Source of the DNA: Larkinella insperata
GTDB taxonomy: Bacteria; Bacteroidota; Bacteroidia; Cytophagales; Spirosomataceae
Reading direction: 5' to 3'
DNA length: 64,000 nucleotides
NCBI RefSeq assembly: GCF_026248825.1
Contig: NZ_CP110973.1
Coordinates: 1,674,001-1,738,000, forward strand
Part shown: piece by piece, positions 27,094 to 37,278 of the stretch
Layout of the letters: every line of letters starts with the position of its first letter
Position numbering within the stretch: position 1 is the first letter of the stretch
Notes under the pieces: model-generated
What the model was told of the DNA's origin: nothing
The model's input: the letters and a program-made list of their open reading frames with translations, nothing else
Databases searched by the model: none
Position numbers and translations under genes: made by a program

Positions 27094-29508
27094 ATGAATA
27101 TGCTGTTGAATCGGCGCGCGGTTGGGCTTTCCGTGCGCCACTGCTTCAAGATCGCCCTGTGTAGTCTGTTGCTGGGCCTCCTGACCACCCCGGACGGGTA
27201 TGGAAAACACATCTATGGCGGAGAAATGAACCTGCAGGCAACAGCCCGCCCGAACTACTCTACCCTTACGCTAACCCTTTATCTGGATCAGGCCAACGCT
27301 TCTCCCAGCAGCTACGAACAACAGATAGACCTCTACATTTTCCAGAAAAGCGATCATAGCCTCGTTACGACGGCCCGCGTTCATCAAACGGCTTCCCAGC
27401 GGGTTCGCTACGAAAACCAGGCCTGCGCCGACCTGCGGAACCTAAGCGTACTGGCGATGAACTACAGCACCGAACTTTATTTAAACCCCAACACGTTCAG
27501 CGACCCCGGCGGCTATTACGTGGTTTGGGATCGTTGTTGCCGGAGTGCCGATATTAGTAACATTCAGGACCCCGGGGGGGAGGGTATGGTTTTTTACATG
27601 GAATTTCCTCCGGTTCAGCGTAACGGTGCGGCTTTTCCCAATTCGAGCCCGCAGTTCAGCTTTCCTAACGGCGACTACATCTGTGTAGGAAAGCCCTTCC
27701 AATTGAATTTTGGAGCCACCGACACCGACGGTGATCAGCTCCGCTATTCGCTGGTGACACCATTGGCCGGGTACACGAACAGCACGGGTTTGTTTACCGT
27801 GGGTGACGGCAGTTCGCACGAAACCTATCCGGAAGTAAGCTGGCTACCGGGTTACAGCGCCACCACCGCTATTCCCGGCAATCCCGCCCTGAAAATTGAC
27901 CCGCAAACCGGGCAACTGAGCGTAACGGCCAGACAGGCCGGACTCTTTATTTTCGCGGTCTTGTGCGAAGAATACCGCAACGGCGTCCGGATCGGGGCCA
28001 TTCGGCGGGAATTTCAGATGCCGGTGGTCGATTGCGGCAACAACACCCCACCCCCGCCGGTGATCAGCTACAAAAACATTGAAACCCTCGATTTATCCAT
28101 CTGCGAGGGCGCCACCGTCACCTTGGCCACCGAAGCCGATCCGCGCTGGTCATACCAGTGGCAACACAACGGGGCCAACATGGCGGGCGCAACCTCGGCC
28201 ACCGTAACCGTCAGCGAACCGGGTGATTACGTGGTCGTCAAGAGTTTTGCTTCCATCTGCGGCAACGACACCACTTCAAAAATAACCCGGGTGCAGACGC
28301 TCCCGCCCCCCGCAGCCACCATTACTCCCGATAAAGAACCGAAGTTCTGCGAAGGCCAATCGCTGGCCCTATCAATCCAGCCCGAAAAAGGAACAAGCTA
28401 TCAATGGACGGAAAACGGTACGGCCCTGCCCGGCGCAACCGGCTCGTCGATCACCGTCAACAAAGCCGGGTTATACGGCGTCCGGGCTACTTCATCGCTG
28501 GACTGCGTTAACCGCGACAGCCTGGCGGTGGTGGTCAATCCGAATCCGACCGCAACGCTGACCAGTTCCACGACGGCCATTTGCCAGGACGGTGAAGTCC
28601 GGCTGAATGCCTCTGCGGGTTCCAATTTTCAATACGAATGGCGAATGGACAACACTGCGCTGGGTACGGGTACAGCCGCAACGATGCAGGCCCGGCTGGC
28701 CGGTGCGTACCAGGTTCTGGTTACCGACGCCAATGGTTGCCAGTCGCTTTCGGCTCCCTTGCCGCTCAGCATCGTTCCGCGCCCGGACATGCAGTTCGAC
28801 ACCGTTGCCCCCGTCTGTGCCAGCCGAACCGAACCTGTGCTGCTCGCTGCCAGTCCGGCTGGCGGGGTATTTTCCGGCGCGGGTGTTACCGGCAATCAGT
28901 TTATTCCCTCAAATGCCGGGGCGGGGTTGTACACGATTACGTACACGTACGCCGGAAATTCAGCCTGCCCGGCCGCAATCAGTCGGCAGATCCGCGTGGA
29001 GCCTTCGGTTGTGATCAACATGCCGGAACGAATCACGGTGTTGATGGGCAATTCGGTTCCGCTCAAACCAACCCTCAACGGCCAACCGGTTCGCTTTCAG
29101 TGGGAGCCACCCGAAACCCTTTCTGACGCCACCACCCAGAACCCGACGGCTACCCCGCCGACATCAACCACCTACAAGCTGACGGTGACCTCTTCCGGCG
29201 ACTGCCGGAGCGAAAAAAGTGTTCTGGTTGATGTGTTGAAGCGGATGTTTATTGCCGACGCATTTTCACCCAACAACGACGGCATCAATGACGCGCTGGA
29301 AATTCGCAATACTGATCAGTTTCCGGATTGCGAGGTAACCATTTACAACCGTTGGGGCGAAGTGGTTTTCTTCTCAAAAGGCTACGACAAACCGTGGAAC
29401 GGCACCTACCTCAATCAGAAGGTGCAAGCAGGCACTTACCAGTATCGCATCAAAACCAACCAGCCCATACTGCCCGAATACCGGGGATCTGTCCTGGTCA
29501 CGTATTGA
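27094..29508 (+). CDS. T9SS-exported cell-surface protein with Ig-like repeats and gliding-motility C-terminal domain
   Basis: 804 residues from ATG 27094. The N-terminus has a signal peptide (CFKIALCSLLLGLLTTPDGYG) and a domain opening with KHIYGGEMNLQA, as in many large Bacteroidota surface proteins. Three similar Ig/PKD-like repeats of about 85 residues follow (YQWQHNGANMAGATSATVTV, YQWTENGTALPGATGSSITV, YEWRMDNTALGTGTAATMQA). The C-terminal 85 residues are a CHU_C/gliding-motility domain: FIADAFSPNNDGINDALEI, YNRWGEVVF, KPWNGTYLNQKVQAGTYQYRI. This domain directs export by the type IX secretion system and anchoring at the surface. Probable adhesin or matrix protein; its ligand is unknown. 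Confidence 0.9.
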   Translation: MNMLLNRRAVGLSVRHCFKIALCSLLLGLLTTPDGYGKHIYGGEMNLQATARPNYSTLTLTLYLDQANASPSSYEQQIDLYIFQKSDHSLVTTARVHQTASQRVRYENQACADLRNLSVLAMNYSTELYLNPNTFSDPGGYYVVWDRCCRSADISNIQDPGGEGMVFYMEFPPVQRNGAAFPNSSPQFSFPNGDYICVGKPFQLNFGATDTDGDQLRYSLVTPLAGYTNSTGLFTVGDGSSHETYPEVSWLPGYSATTAIPGNPALKIDPQTGQLSVTARQAGLFIFAVLCEEYRNGVRIGAIRREFQMPVVDCGNNTPPPPVISYKNIETLDLSICEGATVTLATEADPRWSYQWQHNGANMAGATSATVTVSEPGDYVVVKSFASICGNDTTSKITRVQTLPPPAATITPDKEPKFCEGQSLALSIQPEKGTSYQWTENGTALPGATGSSITVNKAGLYGVRATSSLDCVNRDSLAVVVNPNPTATLTSSTTAICQDGEVRLNASAGSNFQYEWRMDNTALGTGTAATMQARLAGAYQVLVTDANGCQSLSAPLPLSIVPRPDMQFDTVAPVCASRTEPVLLAASPAGGVFSGAGVTGNQFIPSNAGAGLYTITYTYAGNSACPAAISRQIRVEPSVVINMPERITVLMGNSVPLKPTLNGQPVRFQWEPPETLSDATTQNPTATPPTSTTYKLTVTSSGDCRSEKSVLVDVLKRMFIADAFSPNNDGINDALEIRNTDQFPDCEVTIYNRWGEVVFFSKGYDKPWNGTYLNQKVQAGTYQYRIKTNQPILPEYRGSVLVTY

Positions 29509-29773
29509 CGACAAACTGTCCTTCAGGTTTCATTTTTAATAACGCCGGGTGGCGTCTAAGCGTCCGTCTGTCGTATCAAATGGTCTTTCAAAGCTGATAA
29601 AACCGATAACGGTCGGCTAACAGAACGGTAGCCTATAAATTTTATAGAAAAAGTATATTTAAGCGTACCACATTCATTTATTTTGTACTTTTCGGAGTCA
29701 ATAGCAGGGTGTTGTGGATGTAGTTAATCGACTCTATTGACACGATAGGGAAGTTAGTTTAGCAGTATTGAAA

Positions 29774-30934
29774 ATGACGGAAACAGGAGTGGGGGCTTTA
29801 CCCTCCAAACTGCCGTGGGTTGGAACAACCATCTTCACGGTTATGTCGAAATTGGCGACTGAAACGGGAGCCATCAACTTGTCGCAGGGATTTCCGGGAT
29901 TTGACTGCTCACCGGACTTAGTGGCTCTAGTGGAGCAGTACCTGAAAACAAGATTTAACCAGTATGCTCCCATGACCGGCGTACCGGCCTTGCGGGAGGC
30001 CCTGGCGCAGAAAACCGAGCAGTTGTACGGCGTTGTATACCACCCGGAATCCGAAGTAACGGTTACATCCGGCGCCACAGAAGCCCTGTTTGCCGCCATT
30101 ACGGCGGTGATCCGGCCCGGCGACGAAGTGATCGTATTTGAACCGGCGTACGACAGCTACGTCCCGGCCATCGAGCTAAACGGCGGTGTTCCGGTCTTTG
30201 TAACCCTCACCCCGCCTACCTACGCCATCGATTGGGCAGCCGTTCGGGCGAAGGTTACAGAGAAAACGCGGCTGATCATCGTCAATACGCCCCACAACCC
30301 GACGGGGCGCGTCTGGACGGCCGACGATCTGGAACAACTGGCCGCGCTGGTCAATCACCGCGACATCTGGATCGTGAGCGACGAAGTCTACGAGCACATC
30401 CGCTTCGACGGCCGCCCGCATCTGTCGCTGGCAACCCACCCGGTTTTGCAGGAACGCACGTTTATCTGCGGCTCCTTCGGCAAAACGTTCCACATTACAG
30501 GCTGGAAAATTGGTTACTGCCTGGCTCCGAAGGAGTTGACCACCGAGTTTCGGAAAATCCACCAATACCTGACGTTCAGCACCGTTACGCCCATTCAGCA
30601 CGCGCTGGCCGATTACCTGAAAAATCCGGAGCCCTACGAAGCCCTGCCCGCTTTCTACGAACGCAAGCGAGACCTGTTTCTGGGGAGCATCCGCGGATCA
30701 CGGTTTGAGTTTCAACCGACCGAGGGCAGCTTTTTCCAGACCGTTTCCTATCAGGCCATCACGGACGAATCCGATTATGAGCTGGCCGTTCGGTTGACCA
30801 AAGAGATCGGGGTTGCGTCCATTCCGGTTTCGGTGTTCTACCGCCAGAAAAACGATTACAAGATTCTGCGTTTCTGCTTTGCCAAAGACGACGAAACCCT
30901 GCTGCGGGCCGGTGAGCGGCTCAGTCGATTGTAA
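29774..30934 (+). CDS. PLP-dependent aminotransferase, methionine/kynurenine aminotransferase (YbdL) type
   Basis: 386 residues from ATG 29774; a TTG two codons earlier is less likely. Fold type I class I/II aminotransferase. The N-terminal INLSQGFPGFDCSPDLVAL and FNQYAPMTGVPALREAL are typical of the YbdL/KAT subgroup. The active-site lysine is K237 in SFGKTFHITGWKIGY; the cofactor-holding motifs ITSGATEALFAAI-like (VTSGATEALFAAI), NTPHNPTGRVW and SDEVYEHI are intact. Relatives prefer methionine, glutamine or aromatic amino acids as donors and may act in methionine salvage, but the actual substrate is not decided by sequence. The DUF4395 gene follows 17 bp downstream. Confidence 0.93.
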   Translation: MTETGVGALPSKLPWVGTTIFTVMSKLATETGAINLSQGFPGFDCSPDLVALVEQYLKTRFNQYAPMTGVPALREALAQKTEQLYGVVYHPESEVTVTSGATEALFAAITAVIRPGDEVIVFEPAYDSYVPAIELNGGVPVFVTLTPPTYAIDWAAVRAKVTEKTRLIIVNTPHNPTGRVWTADDLEQLAALVNHRDIWIVSDEVYEHIRFDGRPHLSLATHPVLQERTFICGSFGKTFHITGWKIGYCLAPKELTTEFRKIHQYLTFSTVTPIQHALADYLKNPEPYEALPAFYERKRDLFLGSIRGSRFEFQPTEGSFFQTVSYQAITDESDYELAVRLTKEIGVASIPVSVFYRQKNDYKILRFCFAKDDETLLRAGERLSRL

Positions 30935-30951
30935 CTTCTTTGTTCAACACC

Positions 30952-31392
30952 ATGAATACAACCTCTGTCAGTTGCCCCGTCGATGGGGTTAAAGTCAACG
31001 AAAATAAGGTTCGCACGACTGCATTCTTTGTGTGGGCTCTGATGAGCACCTACTTACTGACGACCGTTTGGGTAATCCCGGCGTTATTACTTGCGGATTT
31101 TGCGCTGCGGGCCTTCAATTTCGGCCAATGGAGTCCGTTGGGCTGGCTCAGCGGGCGGTTTGTCAAAGCCTTTCGGTTACCGGTTCAGATGATTGATCAG
31201 GGACCAAAGCGGTTTGCCGCGGGCATCGGCCTGGTTTTCTCGACCACCATTCTGGCGTTTCACCTGCTGGGCCTGAATCCCCTGCTCCTGGCCAGTATCA
31301 TCACCCTTTTCGCGGCCCTGGAAGCCTTTGCCGGTTTTTGCGCGGGCTGCCACGTTTACACGCTTCTTCAACCTATTCTTAGAAAAAAGTAA
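30952..31392 (+). CDS. DUF4395 membrane protein
   Basis: 146 residues from ATG 30952; the upstream in-frame TTG at 30940 is not favoured. It begins with a CPVDG motif and a soluble segment (VNENKVRTTAFFVWALM), then four hydrophobic helices in two pairs (YLLTTVWVIPALLLADFALRA and FSTTILAFHLLGLNPLLLAS, IITLFAALEAFAGFCAGCHV) and ends with FCAGCHVYTLLQP, whose CxGC pair may be redox active. This matches DUF4395, often found near sulfur-transfer or rhodanese genes, function unknown. Here it lies between the aminotransferase and a sterol-desaturase-family gene. Confidence 0.88.
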   Translation: MNTTSVSCPVDGVKVNENKVRTTAFFVWALMSTYLLTTVWVIPALLLADFALRAFNFGQWSPLGWLSGRFVKAFRLPVQMIDQGPKRFAAGIGLVFSTTILAFHLLGLNPLLLASIITLFAALEAFAGFCAGCHVYTLLQPILRKK

Positions 31393-31492
31393 CGCAAACC
31401 CTCTTCTGCAATATGACCCCTACCGTTGCCAATCGGACCTGGTTGCCCGGTCTGGCAACCGATGACAAGCAGGCAATGAAGCCCACACAGAC

Positions 31493-32737
31493 ATGGAAAT
31501 TACGGAGCTGAACTGGATGGCCCTGGCCGTTCCCTTCTTTCTGTTTTTTATGGGACTGGAATACCTCGTTTCCAAATGGCAGAAAAAAGATTACTTTCGA
31601 TTCAATAATTCGGTTGCCAACATCAACGTCGGGATTGCCGAACGGCTGCTCGACACCTTCACGGTCGGCGCGTTTTATTTTGTTTACGATTACCTCCACC
31701 GGCACTACGCGCTGTTTGACCTGAAACCGGGCATTCTGAGCTGGGTCGCTCTCTTTCTGGCAACCGACCTGGTTTGGTACTGGTATCACCGGCTGGCGCA
31801 CGAAATCAACCTGTTCTGGAGCGCCCACGTCGTTCACCACCAGAGCGAAGATTTCAACTATACGGTTTCGGCCCGGATCACGGTTTTTCAGGCCATCATC
31901 CGGACCGGCTTCTGGACGGTTCTGCCCCTGATCGGCTTTCCGGCGGAGATGATTACTACGCTGTTGCTGCTACACGGTTTGTACCCGTTCTTTATCCATA
32001 CCCGCACCATCGGCAAACTGGGTTGGCTGGAATACGTTTTTGTAACGCCCTCCCACCACCGCGTTCACCACGCCAGCAATCCGGAGTACCTGGATAAAAA
32101 CTACGGCGATGTGCTGATCATCTGGGACAAGCTGTTTGGCACGTTTGTCGAAGAAAAGGAAGACGCCCAGGAGTTGGTTTACGGCCTGACCAAACCGCTC
32201 GAAAGCCACAGTTTTTTGTGGCAGCAGTTCCATTTCATGATGGAGCTGGCCGAAACCGTTCGCCGGACGCCGGGCTTCGGGCCGAAGCTGAAAGTCCTGT
32301 TTGGCCGTCCGGACGACATCGACCCGACGGTGCGGGATCAGCTGGAAAAACGGTTTCTGTCGCGCTCGTCCGTCCGCAGCGGCAACCGACGGTTTCAAGG
32401 CTACGTCTTGGGCCAACTGATTGGCATCCTGGCTATCCTGTTTGTTTTTCTGCTCTTTGAGAAACAGGTCACCCTGTACCACCAGGTCTTGATTTCCCTG
32501 TTTATTCTGATTACCCTGGTCAACTGTGGAGCGTTGCTCGAGCAGCGCCAATGGGTTTTTTACTTGGAAATCAGTCGCGTTTCGCTGCTGGTCCTGGCTG
32601 CGTTGCCGTATCTGCACGATCCACTGTACGTACGACTGTTCTTCCTCGGATTTTTACTGGTCTGGGCATATTTTTCCAGCCTTCAGAAACAGTATTTGCG
32701 GCTGGTGTATGGCCTGGCTGTTCCAATCAACAAGTAA
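31493..32737 (+). CDS. Sterol desaturase / fatty acid hydroxylase family protein
   Basis: 414 residues. The N-terminal 270 residues form the fatty-acid-hydroxylase superfamily core: transmembrane helices around the di-iron histidine clusters HRLAHE, HVVHHQ and the later HRVHH, with HTRTIGKLGWLEYVFVTPSHH between. The C-terminal 130 residues add helices (LGQLIGILAILFVFLLF, VLISLFILITLVNCGALL), the longer architecture seen in many Bacteroidota members. These enzymes hydroxylate or desaturate lipids at the membrane using di-iron and oxygen; the lipid substrate is unknown. A bidirectional terminator separates it from the convergent RND operon. Confidence 0.92.
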   Translation: MEITELNWMALAVPFFLFFMGLEYLVSKWQKKDYFRFNNSVANINVGIAERLLDTFTVGAFYFVYDYLHRHYALFDLKPGILSWVALFLATDLVWYWYHRLAHEINLFWSAHVVHHQSEDFNYTVSARITVFQAIIRTGFWTVLPLIGFPAEMITTLLLLHGLYPFFIHTRTIGKLGWLEYVFVTPSHHRVHHASNPEYLDKNYGDVLIIWDKLFGTFVEEKEDAQELVYGLTKPLESHSFLWQQFHFMMELAETVRRTPGFGPKLKVLFGRPDDIDPTVRDQLEKRFLSRSSVRSGNRRFQGYVLGQLIGILAILFVFLLFEKQVTLYHQVLISLFILITLVNCGALLEQRQWVFYLEISRVSLLVLAALPYLHDPLYVRLFFLGFLLVWAYFSSLQKQYLRLVYGLAVPINK

Positions 32738-32740
32738 AAA

Positions 32741-32766
32741 AAAGCCGGAGCTGAATCTCCGGCTTT
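32741..32766. terminator. Bidirectional terminator between the desaturase-family gene and the RND operon
   Basis: Perfect 10-bp stem AAAGCCGGAG (32741-32750) and CTCCGGCTTT (32757-32766) with a 6-nt loop, flanked by A-runs on the left and CCTTAAAAGG on the right. It serves both convergent units, 3 bp from the plus-strand stop and 2 bp from the end of the TolC gene. Confidence 0.85.
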
Positions 32767-32768
32767 CC

Positions 32769-34112
32769 TTAAAAGGCCGTGTGGCCCAACACCTTATCCA
32801 GTTCAACCGTTGCCGTCAGGTAGTCGTAAATCGCCTGCAGGTAGTTGGATTTGGCCTGCGTGAGCGAGAGTTCCGCGTCCGAGAGGTCCAGCCGCGAAGC
32901 GATGCCCTGTTTCCAGCGGTCGCGGGTGATGCGGTACCCCAATTCGGCAACAGTAACGGTTTGTTGTTGGGTGGCGATGCGCAGCCGGGACTCTTCCACA
33001 TTGGAAAGGCTGATCTTGACCTGAGCGCGTACTACTTCCTTCAGGTTGAGCAGTTGGGTTTCGCTCTGCTGGCGGGATATAACGGCCTGCTGAATCCGGG
33101 AAACCGTCCGAAAACCGCTAAAAATCGGAACATTTAGCTGCAAACCGATGTACGAACTGAGCGGCCAGTTGTAATGATCCAGGCGTAAGTGGTTGGCCTG
33201 TGCCTGTGCTTGCAGCAAGCCGATGGCCGACAATTTAGGAGCGCGTTCGGCGGTTTGCAGGGCAATTTGTTCCCGATTTAGCTTTTCCGTCAACTCCAGC
33301 CGATGCACCTCCGGCCGGGCCTGAACGGCATCCAGAAAAGCATCGGCTCCGGGCGCCACAAACGCGCCGGAATCGTAATGCAACGAATCCTGAAGGTCCA
33401 CGATTTCGCGTTCGTCCAGACCCATCGTCCGTTTTAAAACCGTCTTGGTGATTTCAACCTGGTTGGTCAGGCGAATGATTTCCGGGCGCAGGTTTTCAAC
33501 CGAAACAAACGCCCGCAGCGTGTCAACCCGCGAAGCCCGGCCCTGGGCCAGCAGCGAACGGGCGTCTTTCATAGCCTGCTCGTTCCGCACCAGACTTTGC
33601 TGCTGAAGCCGAAGTTGCGCCTGCGTAATGAGCACATCCAGGTATGCTTTCTTGACCTCCGTCACGACACTGGCCCGAACTTCGTTGCGTTCCTCCGCCG
33701 ACGCGTTTTCAAGAAGCTGCGCGGCCCGAATTCCCGAGCCGATGCCTGCCTGAAACAACGGCTGCGACACCGCCACTCCGCCCAGGAAAGCGTTGGAACC
33801 ACCCACCCGGAACGTTGCCAGGTCATTCTCGCCCAGGCCAACAAAGCTGCCCGGCAAGAACGAAACTTGTTTCAGCGGAAAATACAGATACTGGGCCGAA
33901 GCTGATACCGTAGGCAGGGCATAGCTGCGGGCTTCGCGAATTTTCTCGGTCGCCTTGGCCGTTTCCAGCGTCGCCACCTGAAGATCACGGTTTTTCTCCA
34001 GGGCCAGCCGGACGGCGCTCTGCATGGTCAGCGGTCGAGGCTGCGCCGGGGCTGGCAGGCTATTAACCAAGCTAAAAATCAGGGAAATAAATGAAATATA
34101 ATGCGGTTTCAT
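32769..34112 (-). CDS. TolC-family outer-membrane efflux protein
   Basis: 447 residues with signal peptide MKPHYISFISLIFSLVNSLPAPAQ. The mature chain shows the duplicated TolC pattern: long helical stretches such as LTMQSAVRLALEKNRDLQVA and, in the second half, DRWKQGIASRLDLSDAELSL, separated by beta segments (YIGLQLNVPIFSGFR) that enter the trimeric barrel. It is the exit duct of the tripartite pump and the last gene of the operon, 17 bp after the RND permease gene. No lipobox, so it is a plain outer-membrane type. Confidence 0.94.
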   Translation of the reverse strand: MKPHYISFISLIFSLVNSLPAPAQPRPLTMQSAVRLALEKNRDLQVATLETAKATEKIREARSYALPTVSASAQYLYFPLKQVSFLPGSFVGLGENDLATFRVGGSNAFLGGVAVSQPLFQAGIGSGIRAAQLLENASAEERNEVRASVVTEVKKAYLDVLITQAQLRLQQQSLVRNEQAMKDARSLLAQGRASRVDTLRAFVSVENLRPEIIRLTNQVEITKTVLKRTMGLDEREIVDLQDSLHYDSGAFVAPGADAFLDAVQARPEVHRLELTEKLNREQIALQTAERAPKLSAIGLLQAQAQANHLRLDHYNWPLSSYIGLQLNVPIFSGFRTVSRIQQAVISRQQSETQLLNLKEVVRAQVKISLSNVEESRLRIATQQQTVTVAELGYRITRDRWKQGIASRLDLSDAELSLTQAKSNYLQAIYDYLTATVELDKVLGHTAF

Positions 34113-34129
34113 GATGCGTTACGAAGGAG

Positions 34130-37100
34130 TTAAACAAGTTCCGGCACTTCTTCCGGCTTCGGTTTGGGAACGCGGGAGAAGTACGAATACACCGCCGGAA
34201 TGATGTAGAGCGTCAGCAGACCGGCAAACAGCAAACCGCCGACGATTACGGTGCCCAGCGAATTGCGGCTGTTTTCCGTCAGTGCAATCGGAATGGCTCC
34301 GAAAATCATGGCGAGGCTGGTCATCAGAATCGGGCGAAACCGGGAAGCTGCGGCCACTTTAGCGGCTTCCAGCGTACTCAGACCGTGTTCTTTGCTCTGG
34401 TTGGCAAATTCCACGATCAGAATACCGTTTTTGGTGATCAATCCAATGAGGGTGATGATGCCGATCTGGCTGAAAATGTTCAGCGTCTGCCCGAAAATCC
34501 AGAGGCTCAGCAGGGCGCCCGTCATGGCCATCGGTACGGTCAGCAGAATAATGAACGGGTCGATCAGGCTCTCGAACTGGGCCGCCAGAATCAGGTAGAT
34601 CAGCACCAGGGCGAAAATAAACGCGAACAGCAGGCTCGACGAGCTTTCCGAAAAATCGCGCGATTCGCCGGCCAGTGAGGTTTTGATGCTCGGCGGAAGC
34701 ACTTTCTTGGCAATCCGGTTCATCTCGGCCACCCCGTCACCGATGGTTTTCCCCGGTGCCAACCCGCCCGAAACCGTTGCCGAAATGGCCTGGTCGTAGC
34801 GGTAGATGGCCGCCGGGCTGATGCTTTCCCGGAACGAAACCAGGTTGTCGAGTGATACCATATCCCCGGTGCGGGTGCGGACAAACAAGGCCTTCAGGTC
34901 GTAGGGCGTGTCGCGTTCCTGCCGTTGCAATTGACCAATCACTTCGTACTGCCGGTCGTTGAAGATAAAATACCCGTAGCGTTGTCCGCTCAACGCGAGT
35001 TGCAGGCTGCGGGCAATTTCGGCCACCGAAATTCCCAACTCGGCGGCTTTGTCCCGGTCAATTTTGAGCACCAGTTCGGGCTTGTTGACTTTCAGGTCCG
35101 AATCCACAAAACGCAGGACATCGCTCTTGCGGGCTTCGGCCATAAACTTGGGCAGCGCATCGGTCAACGTTGCCAGATTCGGGGCCTGTAGAACGTACTG
35201 CACGGGTTGCGCCTGACCAAACCGGCTACCGATGGTGGGCGGCTGCACCGGGAAGACCATCACCCCCCGAAACTGCTGGGCGTTCCGGGAATAAATTTCA
35301 AATACATCCGCCTGCGAGGTGGTCCGCTCATCGGCTTTTTTCAGGAATGTGTTCTGAACGGCAACGTTAACCGGTGCGGGTGGCCCGAACGTGAGCGCCA
35401 GAATCGAATACGTCTGAAACAAACCCGGCGTGGAGTCGGCCGCAAACCGGGAAATTTCGTTCATGTATTTTTCCGTGTACTCATACGAAGACCCCTCGGG
35501 CGCCAGCACCGCCAGACTGATCTGCGAACGGTCTTCCAGCGGAGCCAGCTCAGACGGTAACTGCCGACCAATGATATAAATCAGGCCGAAGGTAGCCGCC
35601 AGCGCCACAAAAGCCGTCCAGCGGTACCGTAAAAACCAGCTCAGCGATTTTTCGTACGCCCGGTTTAAGGACACAAAATACGGCTCGGTTTTGCGGTACA
35701 GCCAATTCGGTTTTTCCTGGTGTTTCAGCAGGTACGCACTCATCATCGGCGACAGCGTGAGCGCCACGAAAGCCGACACCAGCACCGAACCCGCCACGAC
35801 AATGGCGAATTCCTGAAAGAGTTTGCCAGTAATGCCCGGTAAAAAAAGGATTGGCAGAAAAACGGCCGCCAGCGTAATGGTGGTCGAAATGACGGCAAAA
35901 TAGATTTCTGATGAACCTTTGAAAGCCGCCTGCAGCGGGCTCATGCCTTCTTCGACTTTGGCGTAGATGTTTTCCAGCACCACGATGGCGTCATCCACCA
36001 CCAGCCCGATGGCCAGTACGAGCGCCAGCAGGGTCAGAATGTTGATGGAATAACCGGCCACGTACATGATGAAGAAGGCTGAAATGATGGAAACCGGAAT
36101 GGCAACGACCGGAATGATGGTCGAGCGCCAATCGCGCAGGAAGATGAACAGGATCAGAATAACGAGTCCGAAGGCGACAAACAGCGTTTCTTCGACTTCG
36201 GAAATAGACGCCCGGATGGGTTCCGTAAAGTCTTTCCCGATGGTCAGTTCGTAATCCGACGGTATTTCCCGGCGCAATTCTTTCAGACGCCGGTAAAACT
36301 CGTCGGCAATTGCGACGGCATTGGCCCCCCGCTGCGGCTCAACAAACACCCCGATGGTGGGTGAATTGCCTTTCAGGCTGTTGAGAATGGCCGTCCGTTC
36401 GTTTTCAGCTCCCAATTCCGCGTAGCCAATGTCTTTAAACCGGATGATGGTGCTGCCCTCCTGGCGGATGATCATGTTATTGAAATCCTGCTCCTGCGTC
36501 AGCCGCCCCAGCGTCCTGACCGTTAGTTCGTTCTGATCCCCTTCCACCCGGCCCGACGGCAAATCCACGTTTTCCTTGCGCAGCGCCTGTTCGATGTCCG
36601 CAGGGGTGAGCTGGTAGGCCGCCAGCTTGGCCGGATCGATCCGCAGCCGCATGGCGTATTTTTTCTCCCCGGCAATCCCCACCCGTTTCACACCCGGAAT
36701 GGTCTGCATCCGCTCCTTGATAACCGTTGAAGCGATGTTGCTTACCTCCAGGATATTGCGGGTTTTGCTTTCAACGGCCATAAAAATCACGATATCACCC
36801 GCGTTGGCCTTTTCGACGATGGGCGGATCGACGTCGCCGGGCAACAACCGCCGGGCTTTGGTTACTTTGTCACGTACGTCGTTGGCGGCCGCTTCCAAGT
36901 CGGCATCGAGGTTAAATTCGACGGTGATCACGCTGGCGGCTTCGCGCGAAACCGACGAAATGGTTCGAATCCCGTTGGCTTCCCCGATGGATTCTTCCAG
37001 CGGTTTCGTGATCTGGTAGGCAATAACGTCGGGGCTGGCCCCCGGATAGGTGGTGGTGACGGTTACAATGGGCGAATCCGTTACTGGGTATTCCCGGACT

Positions 37101-37198
37101 CCCAGGTACGAAAACCCGACGATTCCGAACAAAATAATCAATACGGAGAGTACACCGGCCAGCACGGGCCGCTGAATACTAATTCCTGATAAACTCAT
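34130..37198 (-). CDS. RND efflux transporter permease (AcrB/MexB-like)
   Basis: 1022 residues, full length. Twelve transmembrane segments and two periplasmic loops are evident from the repeats QRPVLAGVLSVLIILFGIVG and the second half AAQFESLIDPFIILLTVPMA. Proton-relay residues are present: D402-D403 in VLAIGLVVDDAIVVLENI and a Lys in GLITKNGILIVEFAN, matching hydrophobe/drug (HAE1-type) pumps. No CusA-type methionine signature was seen. It exports lipophilic or amphipathic compounds as part of a tripartite pump with the adaptor and TolC in the same operon. The substrate is undefined. Confidence 0.95.
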   Translation of the reverse strand: MSLSGISIQRPVLAGVLSVLIILFGIVGFSYLGVREYPVTDSPIVTVTTTYPGASPDVIAYQITKPLEESIGEANGIRTISSVSREAASVITVEFNLDADLEAAANDVRDKVTKARRLLPGDVDPPIVEKANAGDIVIFMAVESKTRNILEVSNIASTVIKERMQTIPGVKRVGIAGEKKYAMRLRIDPAKLAAYQLTPADIEQALRKENVDLPSGRVEGDQNELTVRTLGRLTQEQDFNNMIIRQEGSTIIRFKDIGYAELGAENERTAILNSLKGNSPTIGVFVEPQRGANAVAIADEFYRRLKELRREIPSDYELTIGKDFTEPIRASISEVEETLFVAFGLVILILFIFLRDWRSTIIPVVAIPVSIISAFFIMYVAGYSINILTLLALVLAIGLVVDDAIVVLENIYAKVEEGMSPLQAAFKGSSEIYFAVISTTITLAAVFLPILFLPGITGKLFQEFAIVVAGSVLVSAFVALTLSPMMSAYLLKHQEKPNWLYRKTEPYFVSLNRAYEKSLSWFLRYRWTAFVALAATFGLIYIIGRQLPSELAPLEDRSQISLAVLAPEGSSYEYTEKYMNEISRFAADSTPGLFQTYSILALTFGPPAPVNVAVQNTFLKKADERTTSQADVFEIYSRNAQQFRGVMVFPVQPPTIGSRFGQAQPVQYVLQAPNLATLTDALPKFMAEARKSDVLRFVDSDLKVNKPELVLKIDRDKAAELGISVAEIARSLQLALSGQRYGYFIFNDRQYEVIGQLQRQERDTPYDLKALFVRTRTGDMVSLDNLVSFRESISPAAIYRYDQAISATVSGGLAPGKTIGDGVAEMNRIAKKVLPPSIKTSLAGESRDFSESSSSLLFAFIFALVLIYLILAAQFESLIDPFIILLTVPMAMTGALLSLWIFGQTLNIFSQIGIITLIGLITKNGILIVEFANQSKEHGLSTLEAAKVAAASRFRPILMTSLAMIFGAIPIALTENSRNSLGTVIVGGLLFAGLLTLYIIPAVYSYFSRVPKPKPEEVPELV

Positions 37199-37278
37199 GA
37201 TTGGCAGTGAATATGATGGCCTTTGATCGAGCGAAGAAGGCCGTGGTTAGATACCGTAGCTGGCTATACGTGCTCTAT

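Noticed and set aside
31425..31466. Nested short inverted repeats before the sterol-desaturase-family gene
   Set aside because: Only 7-bp outer and 4-bp inner pairings with long gaps; no riboswitch pattern recognised.
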